Positions 1-8,440 of a DNA stretch of 64,000 nt are shown here, piece after piece. The stretch comes from Deltaproteobacteria bacterium (GTDB lineage Bacteria > Desulfobacterota > Desulfuromonadia > Desulfuromonadales > BM103), in the NCBI GenBank assembly GCA_024279915.1, contig JAJRRB010000019.1, forward strand, positions 1 to 64,000, written 5' to 3'. The position numbers were made by a program, and so were the translations under genes. Position 1 is the first letter of the stretch; every line of letters begins with the position of its first letter. The notes under the pieces were generated by a model, which made no database searches, was not told the DNA's origin, and worked only from the letters and a program-made list of their open reading frames with translations.

Positions 1-90
1 CTCAATGAGAACTTCGAGCTCCTTGTTGCGCCTTTCCAGGGTTTTCAGTAGGTGAGCGTCAGCTGACAAATCAATCCCCTTGAACGTCAT
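1..90 (-). CDS. Possible N-terminus of an unidentified protein (partial)
   Basis: An open frame starts at the ATG read on the minus strand at 90 and runs off the left edge, giving 30 residues that begin MTFKGIDLSADAHLLKTLER. The end is charged and could be the start of a helix or coiled coil. No clear Shine-Dalgarno sequence precedes the ATG. It would be divergent from the V-type ATPase operon. The family cannot be recognised from so short a piece, and this may not be a gene. Confidence 0.35.
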   Translation of the reverse strand, partial: MTFKGIDLSADAHLLKTLERRNKELEVLIE

Positions 91-182
91 AAGTTCATAA
101 TGAACGTGCGCAATTTAACACGTTTTTCGCAACAGGTCACTAATTTCCATACATTCCGCTTCTCTGCAAAGCGTAACCACTC

Positions 183-191
183 TGATATAAT
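183..191 (+). promoter_or_regulatory. Extended -10 promoter element of the V-type ATPase operon
   Basis: A perfect extended -10 (TG-A-TATAAT, hexamer at 186-191) lies about 50 bases before the first ATPase gene. There is no good -35 hexamer at the usual distance, which is acceptable for an extended -10 promoter. Transcription would start near 198 and the leader would contain the direct repeat at 201-240. Confidence 0.5.
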
Positions 192-200
192 GAAAGCGTT

Positions 201-240
201 AACATCAACACATAGTTTTTAACATCAACAGATGGTTTGT
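201..240 (+). repeat. Tandem direct repeat (2 x 20 bp) in the leader of the ATPase operon
   Basis: Bases 201-220 and 221-240 are two adjoining 20-base units that both begin AACATCAACA and then share AT-GTTT. They match at 17 of 20 positions by eye. The array ends one base before the ATG at 242 and lies just downstream of the extended -10. It replaces the place where a ribosome binding site would be expected, so it could be an operator or a translation-control element. It could also be a chance slippage duplication. Confidence 0.55.
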
Positions 241-241
241 C

Positions 242-586
242 ATGACAGACGGATTGTTGAAAGACATCATTAAACTGGAAAAACGCATCCAGATTGAGGT
301 GGTCACTGAGCGGGCACGTGCTGACGAATGGCAACAACGTGAACTGGTCGCCATCGAGAGTTCTTTTGCTGTAGATCTGGATGCCGAAGAGGAATGCTGT
401 CGACAGACTCTGGCTGAGAAAAAGGCGGAGTTACAAAGTGAAGGCGCTGCTCTGGAAGCAACCTCTTCTGCATGGTGCCAGCGGCTGTCAATGCTGGATG
501 ATGCAACACTGTGCGACGTATTGAAACGACATCTGGCAGCTATTTTGCCAGGGGGTGACCATGATCATCCGCATGGACAAAGTTGA
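242..586 (+). CDS. V/A-type ATP synthase subunit G/H-like (peripheral stalk)
   Basis: A 114-residue, strongly charged and almost wholly helical protein with a coiled-coil pattern over residues 10-80, rich in Glu, Ala and Arg. It is the first gene of a nine-gene operon whose order (G-I-K-E-C-F-A-B-D) matches the Thermus-type V/A-ATPase operon, where the first gene encodes the small peripheral-stalk subunit that pairs with subunit E. Sequence alone is weak because G/H subunits diverge fast, so position carries the call. The C-terminus is His-rich (GDHDHPHGQS). The gene overlaps the start of atpI by about 26 bases. No clear Shine-Dalgarno sequence precedes the ATG. Confidence 0.65.
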   Translation: MTDGLLKDIIKLEKRIQIEVVTERARADEWQQRELVAIESSFAVDLDAEEECCRQTLAEKKAELQSEGAALEATSSAWCQRLSMLDDATLCDVLKRHLAAILPGGDHDHPHGQS

Positions 587-2447
587 AATTGTCGGCCCCA
601 AACAGGACCTGCTGACTACCCTTGATCTCCTGCACAACCGGGGCATCTTTCAACCCGACCCGCAGCTCCTGGAACGGGTCGAGCTGGCTGACGATGATCG
701 TCTGCAAACTCTCGTTCTCGATGAACATGACCTGCGCGAACGCAGTTTTTTTCAGGATCTTTACGAACGTGTTGCCGCCCTCCTGGAAATCCTCCCCGAA
801 AATATCGATGACATCTCGCCGTTGCAGCCACTGCCAGTTATGGATCTTCTGGATGAACTTGTCGATCAACATCTGGCAAGTGCACGTGAGCTTTCACGCA
901 TTCTTGCTGATTCTCGCAAGGAAGTTGATGATCTGCAGCGTGACTTGATTTTCTGGCAGGCACTGGGACCTTTGTTGGCCAACTTGCCACAAGATTCAAA
1001 CCTGGAGCTTCTGGGTATCACCATCCGCGATGGCCAGCAACTGCAGGCCCTCGAGGAGCTGCTGCAGGAGCGCACCCAGGGCCGCTGTCACATCAGCAGT
1101 GCGACGACCATAGATGGATCGTTGATCGGATTGATTGCCACTGACCGGGAGATCGCCGAAAGTCTGCATCAAGCCTTGACCGATGAACGGGTTCCCGAAA
1201 GGTCTTTACCCGAAGAGCTGGCCAACTTGCCGCTACCACAGCGCATCGCGGCTTTACATGAACACCTGAAGTCGAAAACAGCCAATTATCATAAATTCGA
1301 GACACAACTGTTGGAGATTTCCCGTCGCTGGAGACCGACTTATCATCGCGCCCTGAGTTGGTTGGAAGAACGTCTCACCCTATACCGCGCTACCGCCACC
1401 GCCTATACGACCCGCCTCTGCTTCATTATCCAGGGGTGGATGGAGCATGCCGAAGTGCTCAGGTTGCGCGCCGATCTCAACCAGGCTTTTGCAGGTCGGG
1501 TGGTGCTCGAACAACAGGCCATCATTGAGGAGGATCTCGATCAGGTGCCGGTCATGTTACGCAACCCCGGTTATTTTGCTCCTTTCGAAATCTTCTCGCG
1601 TCTGCTGCCTTTACCGAAATACTCCTCCTACGATCCAACACCACTGATCGGCCTTTTCTTTCCCCTCTTCTTCGGCATGATCCTCGGCGATATCGGTTAC
1701 GGCCTGATCCTGTTGGGCATTGCCCTTTTTCTTGCCAAGCGCTTTCCACCACAGCGATTACCCAGCGACATAGGCAAAGTGCTCGGCGTGGCGGCTCTCT
1801 ACACGCTCCTGTTTGGCTTTCTTTATGGCGAGTTCTTTGGTGACTTGGGAGAGGTCTGGCTGGGATTGCATCCCTTATGGTTCGACCGTGGCAAGGACAT
1901 TCTACCCATGACCGTCTTTGCCCTGACCGTCGGCGTTGTACATATTCTGCTCGGCATGACCCTCGGTGCCCTCTCTGATCTGCGCCGCCATCAACCACGC
2001 CAGGCACTGATCAAACTGGCCATGCTCATCGCCGTACTGCTGCTGGTCTTAGCCGTAGTCAGTTGGTTCTATCCGCAATCGTGGTTGAACACCGGGCCAT
2101 TATTGATCGGCGTTGGCATTCTCATGCCGATCCTGATTGTTGCCGAAGGGCTGCTCGCTCCCCTTGAGTTGCTTAAAACCATGGGCAATATCATCTCCTA
2201 CGTCCGGATCATGGCTATTGGCTTTTGCTCCGTGCTGCTGGCCGTAGTCGCCAACAAGCTGGGCGGCATGACCGGTGATGTCATGGTTGGAATTCTGGTT
2301 GCGGGGATTTTGCATGCGTTCAATCTGTTGCTGGGGATTTTTGCCCCCACTGTTCATTCTTTGCGTCTGCATTACGTGGAATTTTTCAGTAAGTTTCTTG
2401 ACCTGGGGGGGCGCCGTTTCGAACCTTGGCAAAAGCACCACCCTTAA
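561..2447 (+). CDS. atpI: V/A-type ATP synthase subunit I (membrane a-subunit homologue)
   Basis: The membrane stator of the rotary ATPase, forming the ion half-channels against the K ring. The first ~340 residues are a soluble helical/coiled-coil arm. From about residue 350 there are roughly seven or eight membrane segments, including FFPLFFGMILGDIGYGLILL. The segment NIISYVRIMAIGF carries the Arg expected to face the ring carboxylate. Length (628 residues) is normal for the family. The start is taken as ATG at 561, preceded by a GGGGG tract; a GTG at 555 in the same frame is an alternative adding two residues. It overlaps the preceding gene. Confidence 0.95.
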   Translation: MIIRMDKVEIVGPKQDLLTTLDLLHNRGIFQPDPQLLERVELADDDRLQTLVLDEHDLRERSFFQDLYERVAALLEILPENIDDISPLQPLPVMDLLDELVDQHLASARELSRILADSRKEVDDLQRDLIFWQALGPLLANLPQDSNLELLGITIRDGQQLQALEELLQERTQGRCHISSATTIDGSLIGLIATDREIAESLHQALTDERVPERSLPEELANLPLPQRIAALHEHLKSKTANYHKFETQLLEISRRWRPTYHRALSWLEERLTLYRATATAYTTRLCFIIQGWMEHAEVLRLRADLNQAFAGRVVLEQQAIIEEDLDQVPVMLRNPGYFAPFEIFSRLLPLPKYSSYDPTPLIGLFFPLFFGMILGDIGYGLILLGIALFLAKRFPPQRLPSDIGKVLGVAALYTLLFGFLYGEFFGDLGEVWLGLHPLWFDRGKDILPMTVFALTVGVVHILLGMTLGALSDLRRHQPRQALIKLAMLIAVLLLVLAVVSWFYPQSWLNTGPLLIGVGILMPILIVAEGLLAPLELLKTMGNIISYVRIMAIGFCSVLLAVVANKLGGMTGDVMVGILVAGILHAFNLLLGIFAPTVHSLRLHYVEFFSKFLDLGGRRFEPWQKHHP

Positions 2448-2529
2448 CACGTGCCGGGAGGCTGTTGGATTCAATTATGGTTTATTGGCAGCCGATTAAT
2501 TCTGACAAACTCCTGGAAGGAGAAGTCTC

Positions 2530-2745
2530 ATGGAAAAAGCTTTGATTGCATTAGCCGCCGCGCTGGCAATAGGACTGCCGGCTATCGCCACAGCCTGGGC
2601 CCAGTCACGCATTGGCGCTGCCGGAGCCGGAACTCTGGCAGAAAGACCGGAGTTGACAGGCATTATCATCATCCTGGTCGCCATTCCGGAAACTATGGTG
2701 ATTCTCGGTTTTGTCGTCGCCGCAATGATCTTGCTCATGCTGTAA
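2530..2745 (+). CDS. atpK: V/A-type ATP synthase subunit K (rotor ring c-subunit)
   Basis: A 71-residue double-spanning hairpin, the rotor ring proteolipid. TM1 covers about residues 4-24 and TM2 about 44-70. The ion-binding carboxylate is Glu54 in the motif AIPETMVILGFVV. The two-helix size resembles Thermus subunit L and F-type c rather than the four-helix Enterococcus-type K. The Gln of TM1 and the Tyr after the Glu that mark well-studied Na+-binding c-rings are not seen, so H+ coupling is more likely, though this is inference. A strong GGAAGGAG site lies 5-10 bases before the ATG. Confidence 0.93.
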   Translation: MEKALIALAAALAIGLPAIATAWAQSRIGAAGAGTLAERPELTGIIIILVAIPETMVILGFVVAAMILLML

Positions 2746-2786
2746 GGGCCTCAGACAATGGGGTCCTTTTGCGAGGGATTTAGATA

Positions 2787-3386
2787 ATGGGCGAGGCAGA
2801 GCTTAAAAAAGCCTTGCAGCGTGAAGGTGAGGCACAGATTCGCGACTTCTGGCAGCAGGCCGAGGCCGCAGTAGCTATACGACGCAAGGAGATCGAAGCC
2901 GAACGCCTGCAATTGCGTGCCGAGACTGACCGCCAATTGCAGGCGCAAGTTACCGTGATGCGCAACGATCTGCTCTTTGAAGCTCAGTCCAGAGCCATGG
3001 GATGTCGATTGCACACGGAAGCAGCGCTTGAGGAGCGCTTGCTGCTCATAGCTCGCCAGATCCTGCCAGAACTGGCAAGCGACGATCGTTCAGCTTTGTG
3101 GAAAGTACTTTGTGAAGAATTGCCGGAGGCTGACTGGACGACCCTCAGAGTTCATCCTGCAGACCACGAGCTGGCAGACCGCGATTTTCCAGCGGCCGAA
3201 ATTGAAGGAGACGAATCGCTCGGTGGTGGACTGATCGCAACCAGTGCTGATGGCATGATCCGTGTCGACAATTCATTAAGCTGTCGCTTACTGCGTGCCT
3301 GGCCCGACCTGCTACCGAAACTGTTGGGCGAACTTCGTAAATTGGTGAACAACGATGAAACTGCTCACACCGACAAGACCGGCTGA
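2787..3386 (+). CDS. atpE: V/A-type ATP synthase subunit E (peripheral stalk)
   Basis: A 199-residue peripheral-stalk subunit. Residues 1-75 are a long charged helix (EAELKKALQREGEAQIRDFW onwards) typical of the stalk coiled coil. The C-terminal half is a mixed alpha/beta domain that caps the A3B3 head, ending with the family-like stretch GGLIATSADGMIRVDNSLS. It partners the small stalk subunit at the head of the operon. The gene overlaps the next start by 32 bases, indicating translational coupling. Confidence 0.88.
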   Translation: MGEAELKKALQREGEAQIRDFWQQAEAAVAIRRKEIEAERLQLRAETDRQLQAQVTVMRNDLLFEAQSRAMGCRLHTEAALEERLLLIARQILPELASDDRSALWKVLCEELPEADWTTLRVHPADHELADRDFPAAEIEGDESLGGGLIATSADGMIRVDNSLSCRLLRAWPDLLPKLLGELRKLVNNDETAHTDKTG

Positions 3387-4254
3387 ACTGCCGACAGAAG
3401 CGCTCCTGGCACGTCTGCGCTGTCGTCGTGCGGCGATCCTTGAGGATCTCGACCATGTAGCTGCCGATTATGCGACAGAGACGCCCGCCACGGATGTTGC
3501 CTCTTGGGTTTATAAACGACTCAATAATCGTCTGCGCAAACGACTCGCACCGTTTCTCGGCCTGCTCGCCATGCGTAACCTGATCCTGGCCTTGCGCTAT
3601 ACCCTTGCGGGCGAAGCACCGCCTGCCACTCTGTTGAACAATTCTCTGCTTGCCGAACCTTTGCAACGTCTGGTCACAACAACAGAAGAGACAGAGACGA
3701 CCATCGCCCAGCTCGAAACTGCTCTCACCGGTGACTATCCGTTTGCCGTCGGGCTGACTGCGACTTATAGAAACCAGGGCCCGGGTGGTGTTGAACAGCA
3801 GCTTGCCGATGGTATCCTGCAACACGGCCTGGTAAGAACCCGCAACGACATTCTCAAAGGAGTGCTGCGTTACCTGGTTGATATGCGCAATTGTTTAATG
3901 ATTAACAAGCTCTGGCGCTGGCAAGTGAATCAGGCGCCACCGCTGGCAACTGGCGGTATGCTTACAACCACCAGCCTGCAACGCGTCTGGGCAGAACACG
4001 ACAGTGACCGTTTTACCAGACTGGTCTCCCGGCTGGCTGGAGAACCATTGACCTCCACAGAAGCCATCGGCATGGAACAGTCTCTGCTGAAAGGTTTAAG
4101 CCGATTACTAAGGCGGTCTGGCCGCGACCCTCTGGGGTTGACCGTGATTATAGAATATCTCTGGCTGGCTCAGCTTGCCATACACAATCAGCTGTTGCGA
4201 CAGACTCTTGCCCTCGATCGGGAGGAGCTGCTTGAGGAGGTTCTGCTGCCATGA
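3355..4254 (+). CDS. atpC: V/A-type ATP synthase subunit C (d-like rotor coupling)
   Basis: A 299-residue, mainly helical soluble protein in the position of subunit C (yeast V-ATPase d homologue), the funnel that sits on the membrane ring and receives the D/F axle. No catalytic motif is expected. Similarity is structural and the call rests on operon position plus the all-helical composition, including the internal repeat-like helices around LRKRLAPFLGLLAMRNLILA. The ATG at 3355 lies inside atpE and the stop overlaps atpF by four bases. Confidence 0.85.
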   Translation: MKLLTPTRPAELPTEALLARLRCRRAAILEDLDHVAADYATETPATDVASWVYKRLNNRLRKRLAPFLGLLAMRNLILALRYTLAGEAPPATLLNNSLLAEPLQRLVTTTEETETTIAQLETALTGDYPFAVGLTATYRNQGPGGVEQQLADGILQHGLVRTRNDILKGVLRYLVDMRNCLMINKLWRWQVNQAPPLATGGMLTTTSLQRVWAEHDSDRFTRLVSRLAGEPLTSTEAIGMEQSLLKGLSRLLRRSGRDPLGLTVIIEYLWLAQLAIHNQLLRQTLALDREELLEEVLLP

Positions 4255-4571
4255 AGGAGATCCTTTTTCTAACCATGGAAGACAGCGCCCCGGGTTTTGC
4301 CCTTACCGGCGTCCGTCAACAGATCCTGAACCGGGAAGAAGCCTGGACAATGATCCAACAGGCATGTGCCGATACTGAAGTGGGGGTGATTGCCGCCGAC
4401 ACCCGGCTGCTTGAAAAACTCGACCAAACCAGATTGCGCGAGTTAACCGACCGCTGGCCGGGGGTTCTGGTCACTCTGCCGGCGCCTGCCGGCAAGCGCA
4501 CTCCGCCGAGCGACGAATTACAGCGCCTGGTGCAAAGAGCGCTGGGTTATCACGTGAGGCTGCAACGATGA
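4251..4571 (+). CDS. atpF: V/A-type ATP synthase subunit F (central axle)
   Basis: A 106-residue protein with a Rossmann-like alternation (DSAPGFALTGV; EVGVIAADTRLLEKL; PGVLVTLPAP) as in V/A-ATPase subunit F, which binds subunit D at the base of the axle. It starts with ATG overlapping the atpC stop (ATGA) and ends overlapping the atpA start by four bases, so its translation is coupled on both sides. Confidence 0.88.
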   Translation: MKEILFLTMEDSAPGFALTGVRQQILNREEAWTMIQQACADTEVGVIAADTRLLEKLDQTRLRELTDRWPGVLVTLPAPAGKRTPPSDELQRLVQRALGYHVRLQR

Positions 4572-6205
4572 ACGGTAAAGTCACCAGCATAAGTGGCGCT
4601 ACTGTGTGCGTCGATCTTGCCGACCTGAAAGTCGGTGATCGGGTCTTTGTCGGCACCAACCGCCTGACTGGAGAAGTGGTGCGCCTCGATGGCACTATCG
4701 CCACGGTGCAGGTCTTTGAAGAGAACCGTGGCCTCGGTATCGGTGAACCGGTGATCTCTGCTCAGGGACCTTTGACGGTCCGGCTTGGTCCCGGTCTGCT
4801 CGGCGGTATTTTCGATGGTTTACAGCGTCCGCTGCCGCTACTGCAAAAAGAGAGTGGCGATTTCATCAGCAGCGGTCAGGATCCTTCTTCGATTGATTGC
4901 AGCCGAAGCTGGGATTTCAGTTCTGATTGCAAACCGGGCGATAGGTTGCGTCGTGGGGAGGCTTTCGGCAAGGTCAGGGAAGGTCATATCGATCATCTTT
5001 TGCTGGCCTCGCAAGATGGTATCCTGACACAACTACACACTGGAACTCTGCAACTCAAACAGCCCGCTGCCACCCTCAAAGGCAACCAGACTCTGTACGG
5101 CTGGCACCGCTGGCCGGTCCGTAAAGCACGCCCTTATCGAAGCAAACTGCCGCCAACCACACCACTGATCACCGGTCAGCGTTGCCTCGATTTTCTCTTC
5201 CCCATGCTCAAAGGTGGTGTCTCCATCGTGCCTGGTGGTTTCGGTACTGGCAAGACCGTGCTCGAACAGACCATTGCCAAGTTCGCCGATGTCGATGTGG
5301 TGGTCTATGTCGGTTGCGGCGAACGCGGCAACGAAATGGCCGGGCTGCTCGACGAATTTTCCGAGCTTGAAGATCCGCGCACCAACCGGCCGCTCATGGA
5401 ACGCACGATCATCGTTGCCAATACCTCCAACATGCCGGTGGCCGCCCGTGAATCATCGATCTTCACCGCTGTCTCCATGGCGGAATATTATCGGGATATG
5501 GGTCTTGACGTGCTTTTCCTCGCCGACAGCCTGTCACGCTGGGCCGAAGCCTTGCGCGAGATTTCCGCGGCCCTGGAAGAGATGCCCGGTGAAGATGGTT
5601 ATCCGACCTATCTAGGCTCCCGGCTCTCCGGCTTTATCGAGCGCGCCGGAGTGGTGGAAACCCTCTCCGGAGGGCAGGGCTCCTTGAGCATGATCCTGGC
5701 GGTTTCGCCACCGGGCGCCGATTTTGCCGAACCGGTCACCCAGGCCTGCCTGCGTGTCGCCGGTGCGCTCTATATGCTCGATACGGACCTGGCCCATCGT
5801 CGTCACTTCCCGGCGATCAACTGGACCCAGAGTTTCTCTCTCTATAGCGACACGGCCATGGCTCATTTCATTGAACAGCATGGCGAATGGGCGGCGCTGC
5901 AGGCCCGCTGCCGCGACATCCTGCAGCGCGAAGACGCCTTGCGTGAGGTCGCCGAAGTGGTCGGCATGGAGGGCTTACAGGATGCTGATCGTCTATTGAT
6001 GCGCACGGCCGAGAAGATTCGCCTCGATTTTCTCTGTCAGAACAGTTTCACCGATGATGCTTATTCCACGCCGCAGAACACCATTAAGCACATAGCCGCG
6101 CTGACGGCGGAACACGATCGGCTTACCGCCGCCCTGGATGATGGCGCCCTACTTGATGATCTGCTTGAAAAGAGTCGCAAGGAGGCCGGTGATGCGCCTC
6201 TCTGA
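4568..6205 (+). CDS. atpA: V/A-type ATP synthase catalytic subunit A
   Basis: Catalytic subunit of the A3B3 head; hydrolyses or makes ATP. The Walker A motif GGFGTGKT is at about residues 222-229, where the family usually has GPFGAGKT. The non-homologous region between the beta-barrel and the nucleotide domain is present but short, so the protein is 545 residues compared with 580-600 in many homologues. Walker B-like DVLFLADSLSRWAEALREI and the signature YLGSRLSGFIERAG are clear. Overlaps atpF by four bases and atpB by 14. Confidence 0.97.
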   Translation: MNGKVTSISGATVCVDLADLKVGDRVFVGTNRLTGEVVRLDGTIATVQVFEENRGLGIGEPVISAQGPLTVRLGPGLLGGIFDGLQRPLPLLQKESGDFISSGQDPSSIDCSRSWDFSSDCKPGDRLRRGEAFGKVREGHIDHLLLASQDGILTQLHTGTLQLKQPAATLKGNQTLYGWHRWPVRKARPYRSKLPPTTPLITGQRCLDFLFPMLKGGVSIVPGGFGTGKTVLEQTIAKFADVDVVVYVGCGERGNEMAGLLDEFSELEDPRTNRPLMERTIIVANTSNMPVAARESSIFTAVSMAEYYRDMGLDVLFLADSLSRWAEALREISAALEEMPGEDGYPTYLGSRLSGFIERAGVVETLSGGQGSLSMILAVSPPGADFAEPVTQACLRVAGALYMLDTDLAHRRHFPAINWTQSFSLYSDTAMAHFIEQHGEWAALQARCRDILQREDALREVAEVVGMEGLQDADRLLMRTAEKIRLDFLCQNSFTDDAYSTPQNTIKHIAALTAEHDRLTAALDDGALLDDLLEKSRKEAGDAPL

Positions 6206-7517
6206 ACATCAATATCGCTCGGTCAGTGCCATCCGCGGGCCTCTGCTCTTTCTCGAGCGGGTGTTTGCCGCCAGGCTTGGTGAACTGGTGCGGATTGAAT
6301 CGCCGGATGGACGGTCGTTGACCGGCGAGGTCCTCAAGATCTTCGGTGACCAGGTTCTGGTCCAGGTCTTCGGTGGCACCCAGGGGCTGGATACATGTAA
6401 AACGACGGTCAGCTTCAGTGATGCCGTGATGCGCGCGCCCCTCGGTGCAGGAGTCATGGGACGGGTCTTTGATGGTTCCTTCCGCCCGCGTGATGGTCTG
6501 CCCATGTTCATCCCGGAATTCCGTGTACCGGTGGTCGGCGCGCCGATCAACCCGGTGGCGCGCGCTCATCCTGAAGAATTTATCGAAACCGGTTTTTCGA
6601 CGATCGACGGTCTGAATACTCTGGTCAAAGGGCAAAAGCTGCCAATCTTTTCCTGTGCCGGTTTGCCAGCGCGCGAGATCACCGACCAACTTCTGCGTCA
6701 GGCCCGCCTCCCCGATGGCGGCCCTTTCGTGCTGGTTTTTGTCGCGCTTGGTCTGACCTATTTCGAGTACCAGTTCTATCGCCAGACTCTTGAACATATG
6801 CAGAGCCGCTTTGTCGCTTTCATTAACCTGGCTGACGACCCGGTGGTCGAACGTCTGCTGGCCCCAAGGCTGGCATTGACCGTCGCTGAGGATCTGGCCT
6901 TTCGTCAGGAGATGGACGTGCTGGTGGTTATCACCGACATGACCAACTATTGTGATGCCTTGCGCGAAATTTCCACCGCCCGTGAAGAGTTGCCCGGCCG
7001 ACGCGGTTACCCCGGCCACATGTATTCTGACCTGTCCTCCCTTTACGAGCGGGCCGGGCGTATCCACGGTCGCAAGGGCTCAGTCACCATGATTCCCACA
7101 GTCACCATGCCGGAAGATGATATCACCCACCCGATCCCCGATCTGACCGGTTACATCACCGAAGGCCAGCTGGTGCTCTCCCGCGAATTGCACCAGAAGG
7201 GCATTTATCCACCTATAGATGTCCTGCCGAGTCTCTCGCGTTTGATGCAGCACGGCATCGGTAAGGGTCAGACCCGCAAAGACCATCGTGATCTGGCCAA
7301 TCAGCTCTACCGAAGCTACGCCAAGGGTTGTGACCTGCGTCGTCTCGAAGCGGTGGTCGGCCGTGACGGCATGCTTGCCGACGATCGCCGAGTGCTCGAC
7401 TTTGCCGACCGCTTCGAGGCCGACTTTGTTCATCAGGGCAAAGAACGCCGTACTATCGACACCACCCTTGATACGGCGAAGAAACTTCTCGATGAGTTTC
7501 GGGAGGTGTCACGATGA
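6192..7517 (+). CDS. atpB: V/A-type ATP synthase regulatory subunit B
   Basis: The non-catalytic head subunit. There is no Walker A motif: the corresponding place reads IFSCAGLPAREI, typical of B subunits. The signature region SDLSSLYERAGRIHGRKGSV is intact. The start is set at the ATG at 6192 because GGAGG lies six bases upstream and the N-terminus MRLSEHQYRSVSAIRGPLLF aligns with the family; an upstream in-frame ATG at 6138 would add 18 residues inside atpA. The product is 441 residues. Confidence 0.96.
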   Translation: MRLSEHQYRSVSAIRGPLLFLERVFAARLGELVRIESPDGRSLTGEVLKIFGDQVLVQVFGGTQGLDTCKTTVSFSDAVMRAPLGAGVMGRVFDGSFRPRDGLPMFIPEFRVPVVGAPINPVARAHPEEFIETGFSTIDGLNTLVKGQKLPIFSCAGLPAREITDQLLRQARLPDGGPFVLVFVALGLTYFEYQFYRQTLEHMQSRFVAFINLADDPVVERLLAPRLALTVAEDLAFRQEMDVLVVITDMTNYCDALREISTAREELPGRRGYPGHMYSDLSSLYERAGRIHGRKGSVTMIPTVTMPEDDITHPIPDLTGYITEGQLVLSRELHQKGIYPPIDVLPSLSRLMQHGIGKGQTRKDHRDLANQLYRSYAKGCDLRRLEAVVGRDGMLADDRRVLDFADRFEADFVHQGKERRTIDTTLDTAKKLLDEFREVSR

Positions 7518-8212
7518 TTCAACCGACCCGTACCAATCTGCTGCTGCTCAAGGATCGCCTGCACTCTGTACTCAACTGCACCACTATCCTCAAGGGTCGG
7601 CGGCAGGCGTTGATCAAAGAGTTCCTCAAAATCACCAAGCCGCTGATGCAGTCCCGTGAGGAGGTCAGCAAAGCCTATGCACGAGCCATCGATGCTTTGC
7701 AGGTCAGCAAAGCTCGCGAAGGTCCAGCTGCGATCGATGCTCTGGCGATCATCAATCGCCGCAAGATTGCTGTGGAGGTGGCCGAAGGCAACCTGCTCGG
7801 TCTGCGCTTCCGCGACCTGATCATGCACGAAACGGTGGCACGTACTTTCGACGAACGCCCTTACGATAGCTTTGGCAGTTCCCTGTGGCTCGATGAAGCG
7901 ATCGAGGAATTTGAAGGAATTGTCGAGGAGATGTTGTCGCTGGCGAGTTTCGAGGGGAAGTTCCGGCGTCTCGCTGAAGAGTTGGTGCGCCTGACTCGGC
8001 GCATTCGCATTCTCGAAGAACGGATCGCACCGGAACTGCATGTGGATATTCATGCGATGGGTCACTATCTGGCAGAGCGGGAACGGGAGACTTATTTCAG
8101 GTTGAAGCGCTTTAAAGGGTATGCCGCCAAGAATGAAAAAGCTCCAGATCGCCAGAAAGAACCTGACGACCTGGAGCAGAAGAAAACAGCGCGATCAAAA
8201 ATTATGGGTTAA
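7514..8212 (+). CDS. atpD: V/A-type ATP synthase subunit D (central axle)
   Basis: A 232-residue axle subunit. Residues 1-70 (PTRTNLLLLKDRLHSVLNCT and following) and 150-210 form the antiparallel coiled coil that penetrates the A3B3 head. The Asn-Arg-Arg segment IINRRKIAVEV lies in the middle globular part. The tail (from residue ~205) is unusually rich in Lys, Glu and Asp. It is the last gene of the operon and overlaps atpB by four bases. No convincing terminator hairpin is visible in the 228-base gap to the convergent chemoreceptor gene. Confidence 0.92.
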   Translation: MIQPTRTNLLLLKDRLHSVLNCTTILKGRRQALIKEFLKITKPLMQSREEVSKAYARAIDALQVSKAREGPAAIDALAIINRRKIAVEVAEGNLLGLRFRDLIMHETVARTFDERPYDSFGSSLWLDEAIEEFEGIVEEMLSLASFEGKFRRLAEELVRLTRRIRILEERIAPELHVDIHAMGHYLAERERETYFRLKRFKGYAAKNEKAPDRQKEPDDLEQKKTARSKIMG

Positions 8213-8440
8213 AGATCAACCCGGTTGGCGAATAATCAGCGCGTTGCGTCAAGCCTTTTTCCTGGTGAAAAATACGCCTTGCACAGTTCTCAGCCAGAGG
8301 GCCGAAACAGAAATAGTTGAAATGTTCTTTTCTGAAAGCTGGTTGGTGCGCATAGGCTAAAAAAAACTCACACTGAGAAGATTCACTACAGACTTGCATG
8401 GCAGTTTATCCATAAAGAAAAAGTTGATCGTATTTGCCGA

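Noticed and set aside
6123-7067. A 314-codon open frame opposite atpB
   Set aside because: Shadow of atpB: no family match, and the strand is opposite to a complete operon.
8213-8440. Terminator between atpD and the chemoreceptor
   Set aside because: Only weak A/T stems such as TTTTTC...GAAAAA were found; none has a GC-rich stem with a T-run.
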